A DNA stretch of 64,000 nucleotides, from assembly GCF_947179165.1 (NCBI RefSeq), contig NC_077247.1, positions 17,592,001 through 17,656,000 of the forward strand, given 5' to 3'. The notes beneath the pieces were generated by a model. That model searched no databases and was not told where the DNA came from. It saw only the letters and a list, made by a program, of their open reading frames with translations. Source of the DNA: Solanum dulcamara (lineage: Eukaryota > Streptophyta > Magnoliopsida > Solanales > Solanaceae). Every line of letters starts with the position of its first letter. The first letter of the stretch is position 1. The position numbers and the translations under genes are program-made. Shown here piece after piece: positions 1-13,299 of this stretch.

Positions 1-372
1 ATGAGCATCAACTCAATGAGGGTTCATGTGAATGTAAGCATGAACAATAATTTCAACAAATCAAATTATATAAGAACAATCATGATCTCAAACCTTCATA
101 TGGGACTCAAAAAGGAAAGAATTTATGCATTCAAAACTCCATAGAATTATGGCTAAAATACAACTTGAAACACTATCGATGAAACATAGATGTAGGGCGT
201 GTGGATGAACTTAATATAACGCTATGAATAGCCTCACATACCTTGAATGAAGATTGTCTTTTTGAAACATGAAGGTCTTGACAAGAACACTTGAACCCTA
301 GCTTCTCCTCTTTTCTTCAATCCTTTCTCTCAAAATATTTTAAATAATAATGAGAGAAAAAACACGTTTGGA
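1..372 (-). repeat. Partial 3' LTR of element A
   Basis: This stretch aligns with about 5500-5870 of the other LTR, sharing for example atgagggttcatgtgaatg. Similarity stops near 372, and integrase-derived sequence begins by 434. The LTR start (U3), the polypurine tract and the 3' end of pol are therefore missing between them. The left part of the LTR is outside the window. Confidence 0.8.
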
Positions 373-433
373 CAGGAATTTATTCATAGGACAAGATATC
401 TTTCACTCAAATATTTTCTATAGGAACAATGAG

Positions 434-3400
434 TTAAGGATCTCCCAAGCATTTCTTAAGCATGAGGATATGTAACACTGGATGAACGATATCTAACTCT
501 GATGGAAGCTCTAACTCATAGGCGACATTTCCAACTCTCTTTATAATCTTGCAAGGATCAATGTATTGGGAACTCAAATTTCCTTTCTTCTCAAATCTCA
601 TGAAACCTTTAATGGGTGAAACTTTTAAATATACCCAATCATTTACCTTTAACTCCAAGTTTCTTCTCCTAACATCAGTGTAAGATTTTTGACAACTTTA
701 TGGAGTTTTCAACCTCTCTTGGATAATTTTCACCTTCTCCATAACTTGATGAACCAAGTTTGGCCCTATCAACTCAGCTTCACCAATGTCAAACTAACCA
801 ATCGGCGATCTACATATCCTCCCATAAAGAGCCTTATATGGAGCCATTTGAATGCTTGAATGAAAGATATTGTTATAAGAAAAGTCAACGAGAGGCAAGT
901 GGTCATCCCAATTACCTTTGAAGTTTATGATACAAGATCCATGTCATCAAGGTTCTGAATACTACGCTTCCCTGACCATCTGTCTGAGGATGGAAAGTAG
1001 TACTAAGATTTACTTCTGAACCTAAACCATTCTGAAATGGCTTCCAAAAATATGTAGTGAATTGAGTACCTCTGTCTAAGATGATAGAAAAGGGAATTCC
1101 ATGCAATCTAACTATCTCTTGAATGTACTACCTTGTATAATCCTTGGCCGAATCTATAGTCCTAATAGGCATAAAGTGGACTGATTTGGTCATCCCATCT
1201 ATTATTACCCAAATTGAATCATGTTGTCTGAAAGACCACAATAAACATGTTATGAGGTCCATATTGATCATTTCCCACTTCCACTCTAGCAACTCTATAA
1301 TCTAAGCTGCACCACAAGGCCTTAGATTCTTAACTTTGACTTGTTAGCAATTTGGGCACCTGGAGACAAACTATTCTATAGCTCTCTTCATACCACTCCA
1401 CCAATAGACTTATATTAAGTCATGGTACATCTTTGTTAGAGCCCGAATAAATTGAATATCTAGATCTATGGCCCTTTGCCAAAAGCCATCACTTTATACT
1501 TATGAACATATTCTTTCAATTCAAGAAAAATAGGGTCTTGGTCTTATTTTTCCTTGACCACAACAAATAATGAAGATTTAGCCCCATTTTGAACAATAAC
1601 ACTTTCCTTATTAGAGTACACCAGACGAACTCCCAAAAATGAAAGTCTATGCACTTCTTTGGCCAACTCTCTCTTTCTTCTTCAACATGAGCAGTACTTC
1701 CCATGGATAACCTGCTAAGAGCATCAGTAACAATATTAACTTTACCTGGATGGTAGAGAATACCAATGTCATAATGCTTGAGCAAGTCCAGCTAATTCCT
1801 CTGCCTTAAGTTCAGCTCTTTTTGACTAAACACATATTGTAAGCTCTTATGATCTATGAATAGATCTACATGCATGCAATGAAGATAATGACGCCAAATC
1901 ATGAGAGCAAATACTACCATTACCAGCTATAGATCATGAGTGAGATAATTCCTCTCATGAATCTTAAGTTGCCTTAAAGCATAAGCTATTAGTTTGCCTT
2001 TCTACATCAAAGTGCAACCCAATCCAAATTCTGGATCACAATATATGATGAAACCATTTGTTTTCTCGGGTAGGGACAAAACTAGAGCAGTAGTCAACCA
2101 CGTTTTCAACTCTTGAAAACTTTTCTCACAGGCATCGAACCATTGAAACTTAATCTTTTTCTGAGTCAACTTGGTCAATGGTGACGATATGAAAGAAAAT
2201 CCTTCAACAAATATCTTACATAGCCAGCCAAACCTAAGAAACTTCTTATATTGGTTGGAGATGTATGTCTTAACTACTCGATCTTTTGTGAATCCACTTG
2301 AATACCATCAACAAAAATAATATTGCCTAAGAATACCATAAATGCAAGCCAAAACTCACACTTTGAATACTTAGCATACAACTCCTTTTCCTTAAGTGTT
2401 TGGAGAACAATTCTGAGATTATTGGCATGCTCCTCCTCATTTCTTGAATAGATTAGGACATCTTTGATAAACATAAAGGTTGTCTTTGGGATGTCACTTT
2501 TTCTCAATTTCAATTGATGAAAGCCTGATCTGAGGTCTATCTTTGAAAAATAAGAGGAACCATGAAGTTGGTCGAACAAGTCATTGATTATCATAAGAGG
2601 ATACTTATTATTTATAGTAACCTTATTCAACTGAAAATAGTCAATACACATCCTCAAACAACCATTTTTCTTTCACACGAATAGGACATAAGAGCCTTAA
2701 GGTGAGACACTTGGCCTAATGAATCCCTTATCTAGAAGATCTTTGAACTACTCTTTTAGCTTTTTTAATTATAGGGGATCCATTCTATATGATGAAATAG
2801 AGATAGGGTAGGTATTGGGATGAACATCTATCCCAAAGTTTATCTCCCTATCTAGAGGGACTCCAAGAAAATCTATAGGAAAGACTTCAGGAAACTTATT
2901 CACTACAGAAACTGACTGAAGGGATGATGTCTCCAAACTGTCATCTCTAACTTGAAAAACGTGGTAGATAAATCTCTTGGAGACTAACTTTTTGGCCGTA
3001 AGGTATGTAATGAATCTACCCTTAGGAAACTCGCTCAATAGGAAATTTTAACTTGACAACTTGGGGAATGAGAACCTTGTACTCTAAAATTCTGATTATT
3101 CTCTGACCTTTGATCATTCCTGGTGTTGGGAACATGTCCACTCGCTGATTATGGTGCATAGCCAGAATACCTCTTGTGAAAAAAAGAGCAGTTATTATTT
3201 CCACTATTCTACTGGTTTGACTCATTGAATGCGAATTTGGCCTTATTACTTTGATTCTCCTCTCTATCCTTCTTTTTATTTTCCTCAACTTGTTTGTCAT
3301 ACACCATTATTCTTGAGGTGTCCATACCGGAAATCAATAAAGCTTTCTAACACTCTTTCCTCACATGTATGCCAAAGCCAGAAACAAACTTCCTCATCTT

Positions 3401-4051
3401 GGATCTCATATCAAAAACCAATCTCTGGAGCATATCTTGACACTAGATGAACTTTAGTCTATATTCCTTGACAACCATCATCCCTTCCTTCTTCAATTTA
3501 TAAACTCCTCTACCTTTGCCTTCATCAAATCTCAAGAAAGAAGTAGTCTAGGAATGCACTTTTGAACTCATCCCAGATTGCAGGCTCAACATCCTCACCT
3601 CTACTTTCCTCCCACTAGTTGTAACAGACATTAGCAACATCCTTAAGTTGATAAGAGACAAGTTCAACTCCCTCTATCGTAGTAGCTTGCATTGCCTTCA
3701 GGATCTTTCATGTATCATCAATAAAGTTCTAGGGGTCTTGTACAACTCTGGACCAATGAACACTGGTGGGTTCATTCTCAAAAAATCTCTAATTTTATTG
3801 GCTGTAGATGGCTCTTTAATGTTAGAGCTGGATCCTGGATTATTTTGACAACCAGATTGTGTGGCCATCAACTGGGTGAGCATAGAGATAGCTTCCCTAA
3901 ATTCTACGTCCAAAGTTATTATAGGCTAAGCGGTTTGTGGAACTTCCTGAGTCTCATCCTCAACCTAATTCTCAACTACTCGTGCTCGATTCTTGGTCAG
4001 CATTCCAAATGGTTATGAGATATCATCCTCAGTGACGTGCCTCTGGCTCAT
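434..4051 (-). pseudogene. gag-pol pseudogene of element A
   Basis: Gag begins at the ATG at 4051-4049 (MSQRH...) and shows the conserved RMNPP motif near 3765. RT lies at 2274-2657 with [10 protein letters not shown]. After PKTTF about 40-45 residues of the palm are missing, and the catalytic motif reads FIKD (2460-2471) instead of FIDD. RNase H/integrase linker sequence (HYDIGILYHPGKVN) is at 1516-1785, integrase core sequence with DRGTQFT at 912-1106, and the integrase C-terminal end at 434-658. No zinc knuckle and no ILGMDW protease segment can be found, and the chromodomain tail is absent. Multiple stops and frameshifts make this non-functional. It is a Ty3/gypsy polyprotein remnant; the exact clade is inferred. 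Confidence 0.85.
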
Positions 4052-4269
4052 GGTACTTTTAGAAAACATGATTTGAAATCGTGAAACACATGAATTAGAA
4101 GGAGTTTCACAGAGTCAAACACTATAGTACGAACTAGAGTTTGAAAGAAGTGAAACAATTCCTAAAAAGTCCTATAGCCTCCCCATTATAGATGTGACAT
4201 GCTTCACACTGATAAGAATGATTCTACTAGATTTTTCTTCATAAACAACCTAGAAGTCTTGAAATCTGT

Positions 4270-4281
4270 ACTCTGATACAA
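4270..4281 (-). other. Degenerate tRNA-iMet primer binding site, element A
   Basis: The minus strand reads TTTGTATCAGAG just inside the LTR end. This resembles the usual plant gypsy primer site TGGTATCAGAGC, with changes at its 5' side. It fixes the LTR border at 4286. Confidence 0.65.
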
Positions 4282-4285
4282 AGTT

Positions 4286-6504
4286 TGTCACACCTCAATC
4301 CGGGAATCTGAACGTGGCCGATACTCAAAAATCATTATTGGTCCCAACCGAACCCTTGGCCTGGCTCACTCATTTAGCAGAAAACTCAATTAAGGTAAAA
4401 AATAACTCAAGTGGGCATTTATAAAACATTCTCATCAATCTTGAAATAATAAGTTAAAGTACTTAAATTAAAATATAACTCAACATCATAACTCAACATC
4501 ATAACTCAATAATAAAAATTATGGTTTAAAACAGACTCTAAAAAACTCATACTAACTCCACTCCACTCAGACTATGAAGCCTATAACTTACTACTAAGAA
4601 GGTTTAGATACAAGCCCATGGCTACCTCAAAAGAACTAATAAATTAAAAGAAAACTGATAAAGAAAGAGCTCCTCTAAATGCAAAGAGGTCTTACAAAAA
4701 ACTAGAGATGTTGGATCCTCAATGATGCGCCTGTTGATGATCACTAAAACATATATCTGCATCATAAAATGATGTAGATCGAATGATGTTAGTACATAAA
4801 ATGTACGATATGTAAAATGGTTGAAGAAAAACATACTCATGAATACTCAAAGACATAGATACTAATGTGACTCAACTCAAGATAAAGCACGCAATATAAA
4901 ATAAAGTGATGTTTTGCAAAATATAATATGCAAAACAACTGGGTGAAAAATAATATTTACTTCTGGGGGGGTTTGTCTAACCGACAACGATGAGTTAACG
5001 ATGATACAAGAAAGTGTTGCCATTGCTACAGCCATCCAATACCTTGCGTGAAAAAGGGATGTCACATGATTGGATTCATCTAAAGTCCTCTTTTGGGACA
5101 AGTGAATAGTCGCCAGAATAAATAACACGATACTATCCTACAAAGGCTATGTAGTTTTTGGGGTTTGAGTTGGCTAAACTCGTGCCCAAATCAGTGCTCA
5201 ATACTACTCCCAAAAGAATTATCATGCTCATATACATCAAGTGAGTAAAATACTCAAAATACATCTCATCTAGTCTCATTGGACTTCACATCAATTTACT
5301 CAAACTCTTTCTCACTCATTTATGCCTTCTCTTTAAGACTCATCACGTTTTAATAAGATCATGATTTAAATCAAAAAATTTCAATTATTATAGTTCAATA
5401 TAATGTATGCACTTGCAACATTCATGTTCCCTAAAAACTCATTCTTTACATCAATGCATGCAATATGTCAATTTCAACTCAAAATAGTGCACAATAAAAC
5501 AATGAACATCAACTCAATGAGGGTTCATGTGAATGTAAGCATGAACAAGAATTTTAACAATTTGAATGATCTAAGAATGATAATGATCTCAAACACTCAT
5601 ACAAGACTAACAAGGAACGAATTTACTCATTCAAAACTCCATAGAACTAGGGCTAAAATCCAACTTAGATCTCTATTGATGAATCTTAGATGTAAGGCGT
5701 GTGGACGAACTCAATTGAAAACTATGAATAGCCTTACATACCTGGAATGAAGATTGTTTAATCGAAACTCGAAGGTCTTGACAAAAACTCTTGAACCATA
5801 GCTTCTCCTATTCTCCTGAATCCTTACTCTCAAAATATTCTAAGTAATAAAGAGAGAAAAGACATGTTGGGTCCTGATCAGGGAATAATTTTAGTCCCAA
5901 AACATCTTGGATTTAGTTTGGTAAAGGTGGGAAAATACCAAACTAACTCTCATTAAAATTGAATCTGGGTCGTCTACGGGCACTTCTACGGATCGTAGAG
6001 TCTTCTACGGACCGTAGAAGTCCAGTTATAGAACCTAGAGTCCAAAATATGGACTTACTGGAAAATACACCATAGGTCTACGACCACCCTTTTACGAGTC
6101 ATAAAACCTAAGACGGGTAGTCAAAGTCCCTCATGGACTTCACTGAAGGAAAGGCTTTGGGGTGTACGAGTCCATCTCTATGGGTCTACAAACTTGTACG
6201 GGTCGTAGATTTGGTCGTAGGACCTAATTGCACATTCCATTAAGTACTGGAATATGTCACTTAGTTCCACGGTCGACCCTATGGGTTGTAGAAAAAATGA
6301 CGGGATGTAATGTGGGGTCATAGAAGTGGTCCTTGAACATTGAAATTTGACAAAGTATGGAGGGGTTCCACAAGCCCTTTCTACGGCTCATAGAATACTC
6401 TACGGGCCGTAGAGTAGGTTGGGGACCTACTGCCAGTCACCTTTATCATATTTTCCTCTTGGTTTTGGGAATTAATCTAAGTTAAAATAATAAGGGGTTT
6501 TACA
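4286..6504 (-). repeat. 5' LTR of element A (2.2 kb)
   Basis: On the minus strand the LTR starts TGTAAAACCCC (at 6504) and ends in TGACA (at 4286), next to the primer site. U3, at about 5970-6410, is packed with short palindromic words of the type CTACGGACCGTAG. A related LTR fragment lies at 56512-58080. Small ATG-started frames here (for example 5403-5750) have no family features and are taken as chance. Confidence 0.8.
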
Positions 6505-7346
6505 TATGTTACCACTACTGACATTTCCCCTGGTCTTAGCCACATCATTTAGCCTCAACCTCAGTGCTTCATGCTCTTATGCATTCATTTTCTTGCGAAT
6601 GGATATTTCAACCTCAGGGTCATAAGGAATTAAAGGTTCACCCTTACTACAGGTACTTGGCATGCACTAACTTGTACCATTCGGAAGCAAAAATAACAAA
6701 AAAGTAAAATTAAGAAATAAGACTAAGAATGAAATAACACATACTTGACTTAATTGATAGTCATATTCAATGGAATCAAAATATGATGCGCATATATTAC
6801 ATTTCATTCAAGAAGTAAAATGCATTCGTTTTCAAATATAGAATCCAACTAGGTTATCCCATATGGAATAAGATGAGAACTAAGCCATAAGCGGTTATTT
6901 ACTATTAGTTACTTATTTCTAGAATAAATGGGGAAGTATGAGAAAATTTGAAATTCTTTTTGTATCCTTTGTAACATGTAACAATCAAAAATATCACTTA
7001 ACTGAGAGTTTATAAGGAAAATTAACCCGGATTGTGTTCACCAAAACTGTTTGACTGACTTCGGGTAAATACAATATTCATCTTGTATTTCTAGTACACA
7101 AGTTTATCAAACTCAGGCTACATTTAAATGTTTCTCAACCAAATGAAATGCATGTCACTTTTATTCACTAAAATCTTTTAACTCAATTCAGTGATATTTA
7201 CTTGTACTTGATTAATCTTATTACAACATTAACCATTAGACGAGTTCATATTCTCAAATCCTTATTATTAACTCTTTTCCCAGGTTTTACATTTTTTTAC
7301 TCAAACAAGTCAAACCTAGGGAAGGTTATAATATTTGCAACCATTA
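6505..7346. other. Spacer between elements A and B, no gene seen
   Basis: About 840 bp of AT-rich sequence without a recognisable coding frame, LTR terminus or tRNA-like structure. It is probably older repeat-derived DNA, but I could not assign it. Confidence 0.4.
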
Positions 7347-7832
7347 TGTCACGACCCACAGTAGGTCCATGATCGCGCCGACTACACTTCCCACTGTATG
7401 CAAGCCTAAAACCCCAACAAATAGATTTTTTGCGAAAGAAACCATGATAGTAAAATAATAATAATAAAAGGCGGAAGACAAGAATAGTAAATACAAGAAG
7501 TGGGCCATATCCTAAATCTATAATATGAAATAAAATATACAAAATAGGCTTGAAAGTAACCAAAAGGACAAAATGAAAACGACCAATACCCAGACCTGGT
7601 GTCACCTCTACAAGAGCTACTAAGTACTAATAGCTATATATATATAAGAGGTATGACTCGTCAAAATGCAAAATATAAAAGTCAATACAAAAGAAGAAAA
7701 GTACCAAGACTCTGAACGTTGGGAGCTCACCATAATCCAAGTCTGTGACAGCTGCAGAAGAACTAATGTTCATAGAGGGTAGCTCGTACTGGGAGCTGTA
7801 TGAGGAAAAGATGCAGAAATGCAGCATGAGTG

Positions 7833-7875
<43 letters not shown>

Positions 7876-8975
7876 GCAAGATAGAATTACAACTACTAAC
7901 TAACAGTTCAATAACCAATGATCATAAGCCAGAACAGAGATAACTCACACAAATATATTGAAAGAACACCCAAGTACACAGAAGAGTACAATCATATAAA
8001 CAAACAAGATCATGCAATGCAGTTGCTAGATGCTGGAAAATAATACTCAGAGGAGTCCCTGAGCCACCCAAAATAAAACCTCAAAATTATTAAATGTAAT
8101 TGTGTAGCCCGGATAGGTGTCCACAGGTCTCCCGGAATGATACTTTGGACTTATCAATAGAAAAATGGTAAGATGTAGCTCGAACCTAAGTTAATGGGCC
8201 GCCCAGAATGGTATCTTGGACTTATCAATAAAAACCAAGAGTGATATATAAAGCCATGAAACTAATTATAGTCAATCCCACACAAGTCATGCTTATTTGA
8301 AGAATTTCCTCAAATTAACCGAATAAATCCCATTTTAGCCAAATTTACCGAATGAATCCCATTTTCACCAACTTAACCGAATAAGTCCCATTTTCTATAT
8401 AAACCATGAAAATAGCATATATATGTGTATTCCCTTTAAAAAAGTTCTTTAATAAAGTATGACACAGATCTTATCCCCTTCCCATTACCAAAAGCTAAGT
8501 CAATGCCACTAGCACAGGTAAGTCACATGAATACAATCCATTGGAAAATCACCTCAAACATTCAAATCACGTAAGGACTAAGTTTTATATCACCTAAAAG
8601 TATTCTAAGGAGCTAAATCATCAAGAAAACAAAAGTCAACCTAAACTAAGGCTAAATGGCTAAATACAAGCAAAAATTGCCAGACATGGTCATTTCAATA
8701 TTAAGAATCACGGGATCCTAAAATCATTACCTATAATCCTTCCTTATGATCTAACTACTCTTACATATATACATAAACTATTTGAACCAAGTCTAAAGGA
8801 GAAACTGTAACCTACCTCAAGGCCAAAATTGAACTCGAACCTCTATTCCAGAGCTTTTCCTTTCTATAGAACCTCCTAATGGTGCCACCCTATCAAATTA
8901 GTGGAGAAAATATCAAAACAAGACAGTTATACCCATATTAAATTTTACAAATTCAGAATTAAAATGGGCTAAAAT
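7347..8975 (-). repeat. Truncated 3' LTR of element B
   Basis: It begins tgtcacgacccacag (the LTR 3' end on the minus strand) and aligns with 15701-16153 plus 18354 to about 19705. Similarity ends at the shared word gggctaaaat near 8975, where integrase sequence starts directly. About 1.28 kb of the LTR start, the polypurine tract and the pol 3' end are missing. The right copy is 3.08 kb once its insertion is removed. Confidence 0.8.
7835..7872. repeat. (AT)n microsatellite
   Basis: An uninterrupted AT dinucleotide run of about 38 bp inside the truncated LTR of element B. The matching place in the other LTR (about 18449-18470) has only a short TA/CA run, so this tract grew after insertion. 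Confidence 0.95.
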
Positions 8976-11900
8976 ATTAACACCTCGAATGAGGATATCT
9001 GAATGTTGGAATGGTAGCTATTATTATATGTAAACTTTACCAAATCTAAGAACAAGTCCCACTTACCTCCGAAGTCAATAACACAGACCCGTAGTACGTC
9101 CTCTAGAACCTGAATAGTCCTCTCAGTGTGACCATCAATCTGTAGGTAAAATGTTGTGTTGAGCTCAACTCTAGTACCCAACTCCCTCTGAATAGACCTC
9201 TAGAAATGTCAAGTGAACTGAGAGCACTATCTAAAGTAATAGACACTGGCACACCAATGAAAATAGACAATCTCTCGAATGTAGATATGAGCTAACCTCT
9301 TTGAACTATAGGCAGTCTAAATTGGTAGAAAGTGAGAAGACATGGTCAATCGATCTATGATAACCCAAATAGCATTAAACCTATGAAAAGTACGTGGAAA
9401 GCCTATGAAAAAGTCCATATTTATCTTCTCCCACTTCCACTCTAGAATGTGTAGCAACCACCTGGCCTGTAGTGCTCATAGTTCACCTACTGACAATTCA
9501 AGCACCAAGCCACAAAAACTAAAATATCACTCTTTATCCCAAACCACTAGTAGTGATACCTCAGATCATGGTACATCCTCTCCGCACCAGGATGTATAGA
9601 ATATCTAGAACAATGGGACTCCTCCAAAATTAGCTTAATAAAATCTCCAACTCTGGGAACATAGATATAACCCTCTATCCTTAGACTCCTTCCGTATCTA
9701 AGATCACCTTCCTAGACTCATCGTTGAGCACCCTATCTCAAATCACCCTCAACTTTGGATCATCAATCTACTATGTACGAATCTGCTCCATCAAAGAAGA
9801 TCTAGTCTGGACATAAGCAAGTACCCTACCCCACTCAGAAATATCAAATATAACCATCTGGTTGGCTAGGGAATGGATGTACAAAGACATAGGTCTCTCC
9901 TTAATGGCTAAGAAAGCTAAGCTCCCCATACTCACCACCTTGTGGCTTAAGAAATATGCTATCATATTAGACATGCCCGAGTGATAATGAATAGAGAGGT
10001 CATAGTCCTTCAGTAACTCCAACCACCTGCGCTGTCCCAAATAAGATCCCTCTGACTAAAGATATACCGAAGACTATGATGGTCAGTATACACCTCATAA
10101 TGGACTCCATATAGATAATGCCACCAAAACTTCAATGCAAAGACCACCGTCGCCAACTCCGAGTCATAAATGGGTAGTTCTTCCGATGAAGCTTTAGCTG
10201 CCTGGAAGCATAAGAAATAACTCTACCCTGCTACATGAACACATAACCTAGGCCCACACCTGAGGCAACATAGTAGACTGTAAACCTATGGCCCTCAACA
10301 GAAAGAGTTAGAATCGGAGCTGAAGTCATCAAGGCTTTGATCTTCAAAAACATCACCTCACACTCATCGAACTACTGGAAAGGAATATTTTTCTGAGTCA
10401 ATCTAGTCAGTGGTGCCACTTTTGAAGGAAACCTCTCCACAAACTACCTATAGTACCCTGCCAAACCAAGAAAACTGTGAACCTCAATAGGAGAATTAGG
10501 TTTAGCCTAATCATAAACTGCGGTAACCTTTATCAAATCCACCCTAATTGCATCTTTGGACACCATGTGACCACAAAATGCAATAAAATAAAGCCAAATT
10601 TCACACTTAATGAATTTTTTATACAACTACTGATCTCGCAAGGTCTGAAGTACAATCCTCAAGTGCTTCTCCTGCTCCTAGAGTAGACTAGAATGTCGTT
10701 ATTTAACACTATCATAAATGAGTTTAGGAAGGGATTAAAGACTCGATTTATCAAGTCCATGAATGCTTCTAGGGCATTAGTCAACCCAAAATACATGACT
10801 AAGAACTCATAATGGCCCTATCGATCCTAAAGGCAGTCTTAGGGATGTCCATTTCCCTAATCCTCAATAGTGGTAGCTTGATCTCAAGTCTGTCTTAGAG
10901 AAAACTGCTGCACCCTGGAGTTGGTTACACAAATTATCAATTTGCAGCATAAGGTACCCATTCTTGATGGTCACCTTATTTTGCTGCCTATAGTCGATAC
11001 ACACATATAAGGTACCATCTTTATTCTTCACAAATAGGATAGGTAAACCCTAAAGAGACAAACTGGTCTAATGAACCCCTTACTCAAGAGGTCTTGGAGC
11101 TACTCTTTAAGCTCCCTTAACTCAGCCAGAGCTATTCGATAAATGGAATAGGCACTGGTTGCGTACCCATCTCAATATCAATGTCATGATCAGGTGGAAG
11201 GCCCAGTAGTTCAATAGGAAACACATCAGGATATTCTATAACCACCAAAACTAAATTTAGAGGAGAAGTGTCGGCACTAGTTTCACAAACATAAGCAAGA
11301 TATGCAAGACACCCCTTCCCTACTAACCGTTACGCCCTCAGAAAATAGATCAAACCCCTAGGCATATGGCTAATAGTAATGGTCTATAGAATTGGACAAA
11401 TACCAGGCATGCATAATGTAACAGTCTTGGAAAAATAATCTAAGACCGCATAATGAGGAGATAGCCAATCCATGCCTAGAATCAAGACAAAATCTACCAT
11501 AACCAACAAAATCAAGCCTGCTTTATTATCATACCCCAAGATAGTCACTACACATGATCGATACACTCTATCCATTACTAAAGAATTACCTATAGGGGTA
11601 GATACACACATAGGCTCACACAAAGTCTCACATAACACATCCAGGAGAGTAGCATAATAGAAAAACACATTTGACTAGGTAGACCTCAGATCAAAGAAAA
11701 TATATCCAGGTTGATAAAAGATGAAGATCATACCTGTGATGACGACATTCGAAGCCTTCACCTCTGGTCTCCTAGAAAATCATACATGTGGCATCCACCT
11801 CGGCCACCTAATCTGCCCGACTGAGGGCACCTTGAGTATCTTTGGTACTACCCTTTTCCCCCTCCAAGCGCCACCTCTTGTAGACTGAACTGGAGACCAG

Positions 11901-12946
11901 GGGGCCTGAATATGCTGACCCTACTGGCCCTGTCTCTTATGATAACCAGTCGTAGGACACTTCCTAGCATAGTGGCCTATTACGCCACACTCATAACATG
12001 GCCCACCGAATGTACCCCTTTGAAGATGGCCTGACTAAACTTGATTGGCCCCTATGGCCTGAAGACCCTCAATGTGCACCCCGAGAAGACTGAATGGGAG
12101 CCTGAACCAACTATCCCCTAACACCCGCAAGTGCCACCATATATAGGTTGAAGAGCTGCCTAAACTGGCCTATTAGGCTAAAACTATTGTAGGTATCCCC
12201 TACCACAGAATTGTGACCCCCTAAAACCACCCTAACAGTGAGGCCTCTTGTGACTGCCTTTATAGGCCTCAAAGAGAATCCCCTCAGTTGTGCGTGCATG
12301 ATCTACTATTTGTAGAAAGGAACAACCTGACACCACTATTTTCTCTATAGCCATCTAAAGTGGGAATGAGATCCCTTTGACAAACCTACGCACCCTCTCG
12401 TGCTTTGTCGGCATAAGCATAACCGCATGTCTAGCAAATATATGAAACCATTTCTCATACTCAGCAACTAATAATGATCCCTAAGTCAAGTTGGTGAACT
12501 CATCCCGCAACCACTTCTTTAGGCTATGGGGTACATACATCTCTATGAAAGCCTCAGAGAACTGAGCCTAAGTTATTGAAAGTGACCCGGCTGGCCTGCA
12601 CTAAAGATAAGACCTCTACCACTATTTCGCTAACCCATCTAGCTGAAAAGTATTATAATAAAACCCATGAGACTCCACTAATTCGAGGTTATTCAACCTC
12701 TCCTGACAACTGATCAGAAACTCATCGGAATCCACGACTGTTGTACTAGTGAACCTCAGAGGACCCAATCTAATAAACCACCCAAGCATGTTGTACTCCT
12801 CATAAGACTAGAGTGCCCTGGGTTCCATAGGTGGAGAAAAGTAGGAACTTACTAAACTACCAAGTGGGGAGCCTTAACAATAGGCCGTAACCCCAAAATG
12901 TAAACACCCTGTGCCCTTGTCTAGGCTAGAGTCTGAGTCTCATCCT
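8976..12946 (-). pseudogene. pol and C-terminal gag pseudogene of element B
   Basis: Reading the minus strand, the gag zinc knuckle (CYECGVIGHYARKC, C-x2-C-x4-H-x4-C) lies near 11960-12005. The protease end with ILGMDWLSPHYAVLD is at 11384-11668. RT occupies roughly 10600-11150, and its catalytic motif reads LNND (10695-10706) instead of FIDD. RNase H and linker sequence ([19 protein letters not shown]) is at 9771-10040. The integrase part with YNNSYHS is at 8969-9181. The order and wording are those of a Ty3/gypsy chromovirus-like polyprotein. Stops and frame changes occur throughout. The 3' end of pol, including any chromodomain, is lost at the junction with the LTR. Confidence 0.85.
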
Positions 12947-13232
12947 TATAATGACCCATTAGGTAATTTTGAGAATGAGTCCTCCTCCTTTCATAGAAGA
13001 TCCTTTTCATAAATTTAAGTTAAAATTTTTGGACCTTTCGATAACTTCGGTTAATTAGTTGAGGGATAATTTTAGAGAATTAATTTAATTGGTGGGCTAA
13101 AGTATTAATTTATTTAATAGTTATACCACTTTTCTTATATTTAATAAAATAGGTTAGTAGGATTTATCACTTTTAGTACATGATTAATTTAGAAAAGAAA
13201 AAGAAGGAAAAAAATAATAATAAAAGAAAAGA

Positions 13233-13238
<6 letters not shown>

Positions 13239-13298
<60 letters not shown>
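13239..13298. repeat. (AT)n microsatellite
   Basis: About 30 uninterrupted AT units inside the solo LTR. On the minus strand it would read as alternating Tyr-Ile, which gives a false open frame. Confidence 0.95.

Positions 13299-13299
<1 letters not shown>

Larger units (their letters stand above)
1..6504 (-). mobile_element. Ty3/gypsy element A, decayed, runs off the left edge
   Basis: Order on the minus strand is 5' LTR (4286-6504), primer site (about 4270-4281), gag-pol remnants (434-4051) and a partial 3' LTR (1-372). The two LTR pieces align over 1-370 and about 5500-5870, which pairs them as one element. The pol order RT, RNase H, integrase is that of Ty3/gypsy, and the wording of the integrase end resembles plant chromoviruses. 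Many stops, a missing zinc knuckle and protease, and a gap inside RT show it is dead. The left TSD lies outside the window, so insertion cannot be confirmed. Confidence 0.85.

Noticed and set aside
434..4051. Endogenous pararetrovirus as source of the RT sequence
   Set aside because: An integrase region, LTRs and an iMet primer site are present and no movement protein is seen, so it is Ty3/gypsy.
5403..5750. 115-codon plus-strand frame
   Set aside because: Inside the element A LTR and not preserved in the second LTR copy at 1-372.
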